Shown here: positions 1 through 5,506 of the stretch, in pieces
Layout of the letters: every line of letters starts with the position of its first letter
Position numbering within the stretch: position 1 is the first letter of the stretch
Made by a program: the position numbers and the translations under genes
Origin: Nanobdellota archaeon
Lineage (GTDB): Archaea; Thermoproteota; Nitrososphaeria; Nitrososphaerales; Nitrosopumilaceae
NCBI GenBank assembly: GCA_012030815.1
Contig: JAAUVF010000073.1
Span: forward strand, 1 to 5,506
Reading direction: 5' to 3'
Length of the DNA stretch: 5,506 bases
The notes under the pieces: generated by a model
What the model was told of the DNA's origin: nothing
The model's database searches: none
What the model saw: the letters and a program-made list of their open reading frames with translations, nothing else

Positions 1-258
1 TTTGAAGAATTCTTTAAGTGATTTTTCATGATATCCTGAATTACTTAATGCAATCGCTTTCATTTTCAATGTAGATATATTATTTGGTACAACCTGTAAA
101 ATATTATCATAGATTATAATTGCTTGATTATATTCTCCTTTTCCAAAATATTCATTGGCTTGTTTGAACATTGTTTGTGTATCCTCTGTTGTTTGTGCAA
201 AAACAGGGATTGAAATGAAACTGGAAAATAATAAAACAATTCCAAGAAAAATACGCAT
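1..258 (-). CDS. Secreted TPR-repeat protein, N-terminal part (runs off left edge)
   Basis: Reading leftward from ATG at 258 gives 86 open codons with no stop before the edge, so the 3' end is missing. Residues 1-21 look like a Sec signal peptide: M-R-I, then a hydrophobic stretch (about 4-20) ending in VFA, with likely cleavage before Q22. Residues about 27-60 fit one tetratricopeptide repeat (FKQANEYFGKGEYNQAIIIY, followed by a P-N-N turn). Residues 61-86 begin a second (KMKAIALSNSGYHEKSLKEF). TPR helical pairs are protein-interaction scaffolds, and with a signal peptide this one probably acts outside the cytoplasmic membrane. The partner is unknown. The start is the only ATG that includes the signal peptide. 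The gene is divergent from the neighbour at 404. The TPR call is secure; the specific role is not known. Confidence 0.82.
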   Translation of the reverse strand, partial: MRIFLGIVLLFSSFISIPVFAQTTEDTQTMFKQANEYFGKGEYNQAIIIYDNILQVVPNNISTLKMKAIALSNSGYHEKSLKEFFK

Positions 259-403
259 CAACAATATTCTTGTTGTCTGGACTTTGGTTATAATTTATTT
301 CTATTTTATGCTGTATTGTTCTTTATGAATGTCTTTGTCTTTTTAACTACATTCAATTTATTTTAGTAAATCTTTAATCTTCTAACAAATACAAATTCTT
401 AGA
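259..403. promoter_or_regulatory. Divergent intergenic region with two candidate TATA boxes
   Basis: This 145-base AT-rich spacer separates the leftward TPR gene from the rightward gene at 404. On the minus strand, an AAATTATAA-like box around 287-296 lies about 33 bases before the TPR ATG, which would leave a short leader. On the plus strand, TTTAAT at 373-378 is centred about 28 bases before the TTG at 404. Neither start has a Shine-Dalgarno sequence, consistent with leaderless archaeal transcripts. In such AT-rich DNA these boxes are weak evidence. I see no RNA gene or convincing hairpin here. Confidence 0.3.
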
Positions 404-763
404 TTGAGTAAATTAGGCACAGGTGACAGAATTTATGAACTCCGCAAGACTATTCAGACAATTCAATCTGAACTTGATGGATTTGGCGCCCCAGTGTCTG
501 ATATGCCTGAATTAATTGAATCTGCTAATCTTTTACGCTCAAATGAGCATCTTTCAAAAGTATCTAAAAAGCAATCAGAACTACTTTTCTGCATATGGCA
601 ATTATTCAAAGGCTCTAGAAGATATGATTTCAGTAGTTTTTGATATACAAATGATCTAAAAGATCTACTTAAAGAGCAATCTAAACTAATTTCTGATCAA
701 AAGTCTACAATACCAAAAAACAAGAAAAAATCTACAATTAAAAAAAAGTCATCAAAAAAATAA
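404..763 (+). CDS. Coiled-coil protein with Lys-rich tail, broken by two apparent frameshifts
   Basis: The frame opening at TTG 404 (M-S-K-L-G-T-G-D-R) stops early at 643, but coding sense continues. Removing one T from the run at 585-588 moves into a frame reading SAYGNYSKALEDMISVVFDIQ. Adding one A to the run at 649-651 returns to the first frame, which continues NDLKDLLKEQSKLIS to TAA at 761-763. The repaired protein is 119 residues, mostly charged amphipathic helix with coiled-coil character. It ends in a Lys/Ser-rich tail (about residues 104-119) that could touch nucleic acid or an acidic partner. An in-frame TAA at 383-385 limits the start; TTG 404 is the best candidate because no suitable ATG exists. 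Only 12 bases separate its stop from the convergent birA stop. The style resembles small conserved thaumarchaeal proteins, but I cannot name a function. Confidence 0.6.
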
Positions 764-775
764 TGTTCTGATTTT

Positions 776-1783
776 CTATTTTACTATGTGAATTATATCT
801 CCCGAAGTAATTCTTTTATTTTTATTATTGACTGATATGATTAACGCCCCATCGTCATCTATCTTAGCTGCTTTTCCTTTGATTTTTCCATTTTCAGTAT
901 CTACTTCTATGTTTTGACCAATAGTAGATGATTTTTTTATCCAGTCTTTGATTATCTTTTTAGATTCTCCATTATTTAATAAATTATAAATCTCTTCTAA
1001 TTCTATTAAAAATGATTGTACTAACAATACTGGTTTTATAATTTTATTTTGTTCACTTAATGATGCTGCTCCGTAAAAATTTTGTGTATTTTTTAGCAGT
1101 TTTTCAATTTGTTTAATATCTACATTATAATTTATTCCCACACCTAAGATCATATTTTCAATTTTGTTTGACTCTATCGTTGCATCAACTAACATCCCTG
1201 CAACTTTTTTACCATTAATCGTAATATCGTTTGGCCATTTTAATTCTGATTTTATGTTTAATGTTTTTTCCAATGCATTTGATAATGCTAGTGCTGATGC
1301 GATTGGAAATAATGTGATCATGGATATATCAAATTTTGGATGTATAATTATTGAAAACCATATGCCGCCTTTTGGCGAAATCCATTTTCTTCCTAATCTC
1401 CCCCTCCCACTACTCTGCCTTTCCGCAATGATTATTGCTCCATTGTTTGTTTCATCAGAGGCCATTTTCATTGCATGATTCTGTGTAGAATCTACTGAAT
1501 CAAAATAATATGCACGTTTTCCAAAATTTTTAGTTTTTAATCCTGATGTTATTTCCCATGGTAGTAATTTTTCAGTACTTGATTCTAATCTATACCCAAG
1601 TTTTTGTTTTGACTCTATTTTGTAACCCAACTCTCTAATTTTTTTAATATGCTTCCAAACTGCAACCCTGCTAATTCTCAAGACATCACTCAAATCCTGT
1701 CCTGAAAGATATTCTGTATTATGTGATTTTAAAAACGATAATACCTTAACTAGACCCTGTTCATCATGTGAATTGTATATCAA
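776..1783 (-). CDS. birA: Biotin--[acyl-CoA carboxylase] ligase with N-terminal winged helix (BirA)
   Basis: BirA makes biotinyl-5'-AMP from biotin and ATP and transfers biotin to a lysine of the carboxyl-carrier protein. In ammonia-oxidising archaea the likely target is the acetyl/propionyl-CoA carboxylase of the 3-hydroxypropionate/4-hydroxybutyrate carbon-fixation cycle (inference from organism type). Residues about 8-68 form a helix-turn-helix (LSGQDLSDVLRISRVAVWKH), as in bifunctional BirA that can also repress transcription. The catalytic domain shows SGRGRLGRKW (125-134), the biotinyl-AMP loop; KWPNDI (182-187) with the conserved lysine K183; KVAGMLVD (193-200); and GVGIN (214-218). 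The small C-terminal domain covers about 288-335. At 335 residues it is full length and unbroken. The start is TTG at 1783, directly preceded by an in-frame TAA, with no ATG before the helix-turn-helix. A TATA-like box at 1807-1815 supports this start. Confidence 0.95.
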   Translation of the reverse strand: MIYNSHDEQGLVKVLSFLKSHNTEYLSGQDLSDVLRISRVAVWKHIKKIRELGYKIESKQKLGYRLESSTEKLLPWEITSGLKTKNFGKRAYYFDSVDSTQNHAMKMASDETNNGAIIIAERQSSGRGRLGRKWISPKGGIWFSIIIHPKFDISMITLFPIASALALSNALEKTLNIKSELKWPNDITINGKKVAGMLVDATIESNKIENMILGVGINYNVDIKQIEKLLKNTQNFYGAASLSEQNKIIKPVLLVQSFLIELEEIYNLLNNGESKKIIKDWIKKSSTIGQNIEVDTENGKIKGKAAKIDDDGALIISVNNKNKRITSGDIIHIVK

Positions 1784-1806
1784 TTAGATTTATTTTTCAT
1801 ATCGAG

Positions 1807-1815
1807 TATAAAATA
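1807..1815 (-). promoter_or_regulatory. Candidate TATA box for birA
   Basis: On the minus strand the sequence is TATTTTATA, centred 28 bases before the TTG start of birA. That is the spacing expected for a transcript beginning at or just before the start codon, so birA may have its own promoter despite lying only 37 bases after the upstream gene. The box lies entirely within that 37-base gap. It is evidence from sequence and spacing only. Confidence 0.4.
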
Positions 1816-1820
1816 TCAAC

Positions 1821-2351
1821 TTAGAATCCTATATCAAAGTCAAATCCGCCACCATCAGAACCGCCATCCATTCCTGCATCCGATGCAGCATCACCACCCA
1901 TATCACTAGGTATGCTTTCTGCTGGTACGTAATCTGTCATCATCATTCCCATCATGCTAAACATCATTGAAAACATCATGATGTCCATCACTCCAAAAAA
2001 CATCATCATGGGAAGGAATGATTTGTTATCATCCATACATTGTTTCAATTTTTCTTTATCACCGCTTTTGTATAATAACGACATTTGATTCCATTTTTCT
2101 TGTAATTCGAAAATTCTTTCTTCTAATTCTTTAGTTCCTTTGTCTGTGATTTTAATGTCAATTTTTTTGCCAAACCAACCCTTTTTTTCTTCCACTTCTA
2201 TTAGTTCTCTTTTTTCTAATTTCTCAAGAATTTCATTTAGTTCTTCACCGTCTATTTGAGCTGCTTTTTGTATTTTATCAAATTTTTTAATTCCTCTTCT
2301 TATTGCTCCTAAAACTATTACATCTTTTGGCTCTTCTGGCATAGATTCCAT
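1821..2351 (-). CDS. Winged-helix protein with Met-rich segment and Gly/Asp-rich tail
   Basis: This is an intact 176-residue protein that I cannot assign to a named family. Residues about 9-72 look like a winged helix: three helices (VIVLGAIRRG, FDKIQKAAQI, GEELNEILEKLEKRELI), then a beta wing ending IDIKITDKG. Residues 73-108 are a charged, coiled-coil-like helix. Residues 112-138 are extraordinary, with 13 methionines among 27 residues mixed with Phe. This segment could insert in a membrane, pack hydrophobically or bind soft metals such as Cu(I). The tail (about 148-176) is Gly/Asp/Ser-rich and ends GGGFDFDIGF. It lies upstream of birA on the same strand, 37 bases away, and may be partly co-transcribed. 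The first ATG (2351) fits a TATA-like box at 2373-2380; a second ATG at 2342 would lose three residues. A regulator or a membrane-tethered sensor is possible but unproven. Confidence 0.8.
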   Translation of the reverse strand: MESMPEEPKDVIVLGAIRRGIKKFDKIQKAAQIDGEELNEILEKLEKRELIEVEEKKGWFGKKIDIKITDKGTKELEERIFELQEKWNQMSLLYKSGDKEKLKQCMDDNKSFLPMMMFFGVMDIMMFSMMFSMMGMMMTDYVPAESIPSDMGGDAASDAGMDGGSDGGGFDFDIGF

Positions 2352-2372
2352 GTCGTATAATTTCTACTGTTG

Positions 2373-2380
2373 TTAAAATA
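2373..2380 (-). promoter_or_regulatory. Candidate TATA box for the winged-helix/Met-rich gene
   Basis: TATTTTAA on the minus strand is centred about 25 bases before ATG 2351. This favours that ATG over the one at 2342 as a leaderless start. It sits in the 78-base divergent spacer shared with the CoA-binding gene. Confidence 0.35.
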
Positions 2381-2398
2381 CCATGCTATTTTCTTTAA

Positions 2399-2406
2399 AA
2401 ATTATA
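2399..2406 (+). promoter_or_regulatory. Candidate TATA box for the CoA-binding gene
   Basis: AATTATAT on the plus strand is centred about 27 bases before ATG 2430. This is the geometry of a leaderless archaeal promoter, and it supports ATG 2430 over the in-frame upstream ATG at 2370. Confidence 0.4.
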
Positions 2407-2429
2407 TCCTACATTGCTTTAATTTTTTC

Positions 2430-2839
2430 ATGGATCGTGATTCTTATTCTGATGATGAAATTCGTGATATCCTTTCTTTAAAACGAGTTGCAGTAATTGG
2501 TATGTCTAAAAATGAAAACAAGGCTGCACACTATGTCCCAAAATACCTATCTGAAAATGGATTTGATATAACCCCTGTAAATCCTACGACTGATGAAATT
2601 TTAGGCAAAAATGCTATAGCACGATTTCTGATGTTGATGGTGATGTCGACATTATTGATGTGTTTAGACCATCTGAGCAAGTACTACCTGTAGTGAAAGA
2701 AGCCATAAAGAAAAATCCTAAGGTCATTTGGCTTCAAGAAGGAATCCATAATCTTGAAGCAGAAAAACTAGCACGAGATAATGGTATCAAAATTGTATTT
2801 AATAGATGCATGCTGGCAGAACACCAGAGATTATCATAA
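2430..2839 (+). CDS. CoA-binding domain protein (YccU type), with one apparent frameshift
   Basis: The first part reads MDRDSYSDDEIRDILSLKRV, then AVIGMSKNENKAAHYVPKYL and DITPVNPTTDEILGK. This is the Rossmann-like start of the CoA_binding_2 family (V-A-V-I-G-M-S, then V-N-P). After residue 60 the frame fails. Adding one A to the run at 2607-2611 restores a perfect continuation: CYSTISDVDGDVDIIDVFRP, then VIWLQEGIHNLEAEKLARDN and IKIVFNRCMLAEHQRL, with TAA at 2837-2839. The repaired length is 136 residues, normal for the family. The W-L-Q-E-G (101-105) and final N-R-C-M (125-128) signatures are typical. Family members bind CoA or acyl-CoA through the Rossmann fold, but their physiological role is poorly known. 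An in-frame ATG at 2370 would add a hydrophobic leader not expected in this family, so 2430 is preferred. The gene heads a tight rightward cluster, with the next gene starting two bases after its stop. Confidence 0.85.
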
Positions 2840-2841
2840 TT

Positions 2842-3207
2842 ATGACTTTTGATACTTTTTACAATGACTTACATGAACTAGTAAACAAACATGAAAAAAA
2901 CAATACTCCTCTAAAAGTTCAAAAAGATCTAGATGTAAACATTGTAAAAATTTTTGGTGAAAATATCACTGCATTGGCAAGAGCTAAAAATGGATTAATT
3001 GATGTAACCGAACTTGCATATGCTACTGCAGAACATCATCCCTATTGGAATCTACTTTACAACTGTTCTGAGATAGCAAATATTGTTTTAGAAAAATGGA
3101 AAAGTGAACTATCTAAAAAAGATGCTAGTGATATTGAATGGTCCATAAAGGAATTAAAACAATCTCTGGAAAAGATAACTGAAAATATTAACGACTCTGA
3201 TATCTAG
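2842..3207 (+). CDS. Small helical protein of unknown function
   Basis: I do not recognise this 121-residue protein. ATG 2842 is chosen because it begins two bases after the stop of the CoA-binding gene, indicating translational coupling or an operon. An in-frame ATG at 2806 would overlap that gene and add residues unlike the rest. The protein is rich in Lys, Glu and Asn and predicted mainly helical: about 4-20, 31-47, 53-64, 76-92 and a Lys/Glu coiled coil at 94-116. No signal peptide or membrane segment is visible. A local stretch, EHHPYWNLLYN (64-74), resembles the HHPxW...YN active-site region of pterin-4a-carbinolamine dehydratase, and LSKKD (90-94) loosely matches that family's following LSxxD. 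However, the intervening beta strand seems replaced by helix, so I do not call it a dehydratase. The ORF is intact. Confidence 0.75.
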   Translation: MTFDTFYNDLHELVNKHEKNNTPLKVQKDLDVNIVKIFGENITALARAKNGLIDVTELAYATAEHHPYWNLLYNCSEIANIVLEKWKSELSKKDASDIEWSIKELKQSLEKITENINDSDI

Positions 3208-3213
3208 GCAGAG

Positions 3214-3221
3214 ATAAATAT
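3214..3221 (+). promoter_or_regulatory. Candidate TATA box for the YchF-type GTPase
   Basis: ATAAATAT in the 34-base gap is centred about 25 bases before ATG 3242. The GTPase may therefore be transcribed from its own leaderless start as well as by read-through from the gene upstream. Confidence 0.35.
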
Positions 3222-3241
3222 TCTTAGATTCCAAATAAACT

Positions 3242-4451
3242 ATGCCAATTAAACTTGGACTAATAGGTAAAACAAATACTGGTAAAACCACTTTCTATAA
3301 CGCTGCTACTTTATCCTCTGAAGAAATATCATCATATCCATTTACAACAAAAAAACCCATCTCAGGTATAGCACATGCAATTACTCTATGTGTTCATCCA
3401 GAATTTAAAATCCAAGATAATCCTAATAATTCAAAATGTGTTGATGGTTGGAGGTATATTCCAGTAGAATTAATCGATTTACCTGGTCTTATCAAAGATG
3501 CATGGAAAGGAAAAGGATTAGGTAATCAATTCCTTTCAATTGCAGCACAATCTGATGCATTACTCCATGTTGTTGATGCTTCTGGAGGTATAGATTCTTC
3601 TGGAAAAATAACTGAGGTTGGTAGTGGTGATCCTATTTCTGATTTTGCTGACATTGAAGAAGAATTAATTTTATGGTATCATAAAATTTTAGAAGGAAAT
3701 AGAGATAAAGTTTCCAAATCCATTCGAACTGGTTCAAGTGTTGTTGATGCTATTACTGATCTTTATCGTGGCATTGGTGTTAATACTATACATGTGAAAG
3801 ATGCATTATTGACACTTGGATTAATCGATAAGGAATTTGATGACCTTGACATGATTGATACTAAAAAACTTGCATCATACATTAGAAAAATTTCAAAACC
3901 TACTCTTATTGTAGCAAATAAAATTGATGTTGAAGGTGCAGACAAAAATTTTGCTAGATTACGAGAACGATTCAATGATTCTATTGTTATTCCTGTTAGT
4001 GGCGACAGTGAATTTAGTTTAAGAAGAGCTGAACAAAAAGGATTAATAAAATACTCTCCTGGTTCTGAACAATTTGAAATAATTAAATTCGAAGATCTTA
4101 ATGAAAAACAAATCAATGCACTGGATTTTATAAAAAAAGGAATAATGGGTGAATACATGAGAACTGGGGTTCAATTTGCGATTAATGTGGCAGTGTTCAA
4201 ACTTTTAAAGATGAATTCAATTTATCCTGTAGCTGACGAAAAAACCTCGCAGATAAAAAAGGACGGATTTTGCCTGACTTGATACTGCTCAAGCTGGTGC
4301 GACAATAGCTGATTTAGCAAAAGAAATCCACACTGATCTTACCAAAGGACTACTTTATGGAAAGGATTTGAGATATAACTTACGATTGCCTGTAGATTAT
4401 CAGTTGCGAGACAGAGATGTTGTGTCTCTGGTTAGTGCATCAAAAAAATAA
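3242..4451 (+). CDS. Archaeal YchF-type GTPase with C-terminal TGS domain, two apparent frameshifts
   Basis: This is an Obg/YchF-class P-loop GTPase, a family associated with ribosomes and translation. Visible motifs are the P-loop GKTNTGKT (9-16), the switch I threonines in YPFTTKKP (32-39), DLPG (79-82) followed by the Gly-rich GKGLGNQF, NKID (226-229) and PVSG (251-254). Classical bacterial YchF/OLA1 has NxxE at G4 and favours ATP; NKID here points to GTP, as in archaeal relatives. The frame stops at 4282, but adding one A to the run at 4239-4244 gives NLADKKGRILPDLILL. Adding one A at 4291-4292 then gives KAGATIADLAKEIHTDLTKG and LPVDYQLRDRDVVSLVSASK, a TGS domain ending at TAA 4449-4451. 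The repaired length is 403 residues, normal for the family, so the gene is very likely intact in the organism. It is third in the rightward cluster and converges with the zinc-ribbon gene. Confidence 0.9.
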
Positions 4452-4474
4452 TCTAACATTATATGTTTTAAAAA

Positions 4475-4614
4475 TTATTTTGTATATTGGCTAGTGATGT
4501 TGTTTTTATCATCTACATAGTTACAACATGATTCACAAAGCCAATTTGTTTTATTTCATCTTTACTCCATTTTGGTAATCTTCTATTATTGCATTTTTCA
4601 CAAAATAATGACAT
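4475..4614 (-). CDS. 46-residue zinc-ribbon protein, one apparent frameshift
   Basis: This gene is concealed by one missing base. From ATG 4614 leftward it reads MSLFCEKCNNRRLPKWSKDE, then IKQ. Unrepaired, it stops after about 33 codons with nonsense. Adding one A on the minus strand (T run at 4545-4547) gives NWLCESCCNYVDDKNNITSQ, ending at TAA 4477-4475. The repaired protein has two knuckles, C5-x2-C8 and C27-x2-C30 (plus C31), spaced 18 residues apart. That is a typical four-cysteine zinc ribbon for binding nucleic acid or protein. A tryptophan (W25) precedes the second knuckle. It follows the two-helix membrane protein by 42 bases on the same strand and may share its transcript; I see no strong TATA box of its own. 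Recovery of the second CxxC by a single homopolymer repair supports the call. Its function is unknown. Confidence 0.65.
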
Positions 4615-4656
4615 AGTTTGTAGTATTTTGTCCTCTATTTGTACCCGAGTAATTTA

Positions 4657-4938
4657 CTATCGCTGTATTCTTTTTGCTGCCTGTTTCGCTCTTCTTTTTT
4701 TAATCAAACTAAACATTATCATTCCTACATTAATGATTGAAACAATTTCAATTAAATCCACTCCATACAATAACCAGTCTAATGCTGGGTGCACTCTTGA
4801 TACATATCCTGCTTCCAACATCAAATCAGCATTCCATACCATATGTGGAATTTGAATAAATTGTATTATTGCAATTATAATGACACTGCCTAGTATTTTA
4901 TTTTCATACCAGTTCCAAAATTTATTCCATGGGTTCAT
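4657..4938 (-). CDS. Small membrane protein with two predicted transmembrane helices
   Basis: This intact 93-residue protein belongs to no family I can name. An aromatic N-terminus (MNPWNKFWNWYENK) leads into a hydrophobic helix at about 15-32 (ILGSVIIIAIIQFIQI). A connecting loop of about 20 residues follows, with H32, W35, H50 and W55. A second hydrophobic helix runs at about 56-79 (LLYGVDLIEIVSIINVGMIM) and contains acidic D61 and E64. The Lys/Arg-rich tail (80-93) suggests a cytoplasmic C-terminus by the positive-inside rule, hence probably both ends inside. ATG 4938 is the natural start and has a TATA-like box at 4960-4967. The 14-base repeats lie just upstream of that box. The gene sits between cysS and the zinc-ribbon gene on the same strand. 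Confidence 0.8.
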   Translation of the reverse strand: MNPWNKFWNWYENKILGSVIIIAIIQFIQIPHMVWNADLMLEAGYVSRVHPALDWLLYGVDLIEIVSIINVGMIMFSLIKKRRAKQAAKRIQR

Positions 4939-4959
4939 GTGTTATTTTGTTTTTTATAA

Positions 4960-4967
4960 TTATTAAA
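4960..4967 (-). promoter_or_regulatory. Candidate TATA box for the two-helix membrane protein gene
   Basis: TTTAATAA on the minus strand is centred about 25 bases before ATG 4938, which fits a leaderless start. The surrounding DNA is very AT-rich (another TATAA-like stretch lies at 4951-4959), so the exact box is uncertain. The triple 14-base repeat begins about 12 bases upstream of it. Confidence 0.35.
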
Positions 4968-4978
4968 CAATGTTAAAA

Positions 4979-5020
4979 TTAGACAAGACTAATTAGACAC
5001 AACTAATTAGACTGGACTAA
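4979..5020. repeat. Three tandem 14-base units, TTAGACNNNACTAA, with nested palindromes
   Basis: Units at 4979-4992, 4993-5006 and 5007-5020 share TTAGAC and ACTAA and differ mainly in the central three bases (AAG, ACA, TGG), apart from the repeat frame. The unit junctions at 4989-4996 and 5003-5010 are perfect 8-base palindromes, CTAATTAG. The whole block is bracketed by an inverted repeat, AAAATTAG (4975-4982) and CTAATTTT (5017-5024). It lies between the cysS stop and the promoter of the membrane protein gene. It could be a multi-site operator upstream of that promoter, or a structured element in the cysS 3' region. The repeat is seen directly; the function is inferred. Confidence 0.75.
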
Positions 5021-5041
5021 TTTTTAGTGCCTGCAGTTTTT

Positions 5042-5506
5042 TTATTTTGAGTTATCTTCTTTGATCTTTTCTTTTCTGACCCAAATTGTTTTTCCTTTAT
5101 GATCTATTAATTCTATATTCATTTCGTTGAGTTTATCTCTAATTTTATCTGCATCCTGGAATTTTTTTCTTTTCTTAATTGCTCTCTTGTTATGATCATG
5201 TTGTCGATTTCATTTTTTTCAGCTGTTGAAATTTTTGGAATCATTAATCCTAAAATTTCAAGCATTCTTTCAAATTCTGGAATGATATTTTTTGCATTCA
5301 TCGAGCCCAATTTTTCTTCAGCTGCCAAAAAGTTTACTTCTTTTACAAGTTTAAAAAATGCTGAAAGTGCAAGATGTGTGTTAAGGTCAGATTCTAAGGC
5401 AATATTAAACTCTTTTCCAAAATTCTCGATTATTGATTTGTTGTCATTTGTCTGTCTAGTGTTATTAGCATGAACAAGTTCATAGTAGCATGTCTCTACT
5501 TGGCGC
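5042..5506 (-). CDS. cysS: Cysteinyl-tRNA synthetase, C-terminal part, with one apparent frameshift
   Basis: CysS activates cysteine with ATP and loads it onto tRNA-Cys in the cytoplasm. The gene enters from the right edge; about 154 C-terminal residues are present and the catalytic domain lies outside the window. The first part reads VETCYYELVHAN, then SDLNTHLALSAFFKLVKEVN and FLAAEEKLG, the helical anticodon-recognition (DALR-type) domain. The frame then stops at 5119. Adding one A on the minus strand (T run at 5162-5168, seven bases) restores KKFQDADKIRDKLNEMNIEL followed by IDHKGKTIWVRKEKI, ending at TAA 5044-5042. The family's usual end has exactly this form: an xADxIRDxL helix, a short I-x-L segment, then a G-x-x-W strand. 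The repaired C-terminus is therefore complete and the break is probably an artefact. Confidence 0.92.

Noticed and set aside
1164..1478. 104-codon plus-strand open frame inside birA
   Set aside because: It is antisense to strongly conserved BirA motifs and has no family resemblance, so it is a shadow frame.
1920..2030. CAT/ATG-rich triplet repeats as a microsatellite
   Set aside because: They are explained by the run of Met codons on the minus strand and the period is irregular.
3763..4158. 131-codon minus-strand open frame inside the GTPase
   Set aside because: It is antisense to the conserved NKID region and its Ser/Ile/Asn-rich sequence looks like a complementary-strand artefact.
4239..4292. 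Programmed ribosomal frameshifting in the GTPase
   Set aside because: Two separate shifts in the same direction would be required. No slippery heptamer with a downstream structure stands out, and similar breaks occur in four other genes.
4452..4474. Terminator between the convergent GTPase and zinc-ribbon genes
   Set aside because: The 23-base gap is AT-rich with a short A/T tract but no hairpin that I can support. Archaeal termination on T tracts is possible but not distinguishable from background here.
4589..4855. 88-codon plus-strand open frame over the membrane protein gene
   Set aside because: It overlaps the intact two-helix gene and the zinc-ribbon start on the other strand, and the opposite-strand readings are more protein-like.
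5192..5473. 93-codon plus-strand open frame over cysS
   Set aside because: It is antisense to recognisable CysS C-terminal sequence.

Overview
The window looks like chromosomal DNA from an ammonia-oxidising archaeon (Thaumarchaeota/Nitrososphaeria, probably Nitrosopumilales). The clues are the very AT-rich composition, AT-rich TATA-like boxes centred about 25-28 bases before several starts with no Shine-Dalgarno sequence (leaderless style), an archaeal YchF-type GTPase with an NKID motif, and several small proteins of a style I associate with marine Thaumarchaeota. This placement rests on recognition, not on a database search.

Layout, left to right. (1) The N-terminal 86 codons of a secreted TPR protein run leftward off the edge. 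(2) A rightward, TTG-started coiled-coil protein with a Lys-rich tail is broken by two apparent indels. It converges with (3) birA, a complete leftward biotin-protein ligase with an N-terminal winged helix. (4) Upstream of birA, on the same strand, lies a winged-helix protein with a striking Met-rich segment and a Gly/Asp tail. (5) A divergent promoter region leads into three rightward genes: a CoA-binding (YccU-type) protein, a small unrecognised helical protein, and a YchF-type GTPase with a C-terminal TGS domain. (6) On the opposite strand, converging on the GTPase, are a 46-residue zinc-ribbon protein, a two-helix membrane protein, a 14-base triple repeat, and the C-terminal third of cysS, which enters from the right edge.

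The genes are mostly housekeeping: BirA biotinylates the acyl-CoA carboxylase carrier protein, CysS charges tRNA-Cys, and the TGS GTPase is linked to ribosomes. I see no mobile element, CRISPR array, tRNA, rRNA or defence system. The dominant oddity is technical. Five of the nine genes are broken by seven single-base indels, nearly all missing bases in A/T runs, and each is repaired by restoring one base. This looks like sequencing or assembly homopolymer error rather than pseudogenisation. Reading through the indels recovers an otherwise hidden zinc-ribbon gene, the TGS domain, the second half of the CoA-binding protein and the C-terminus of CysS.
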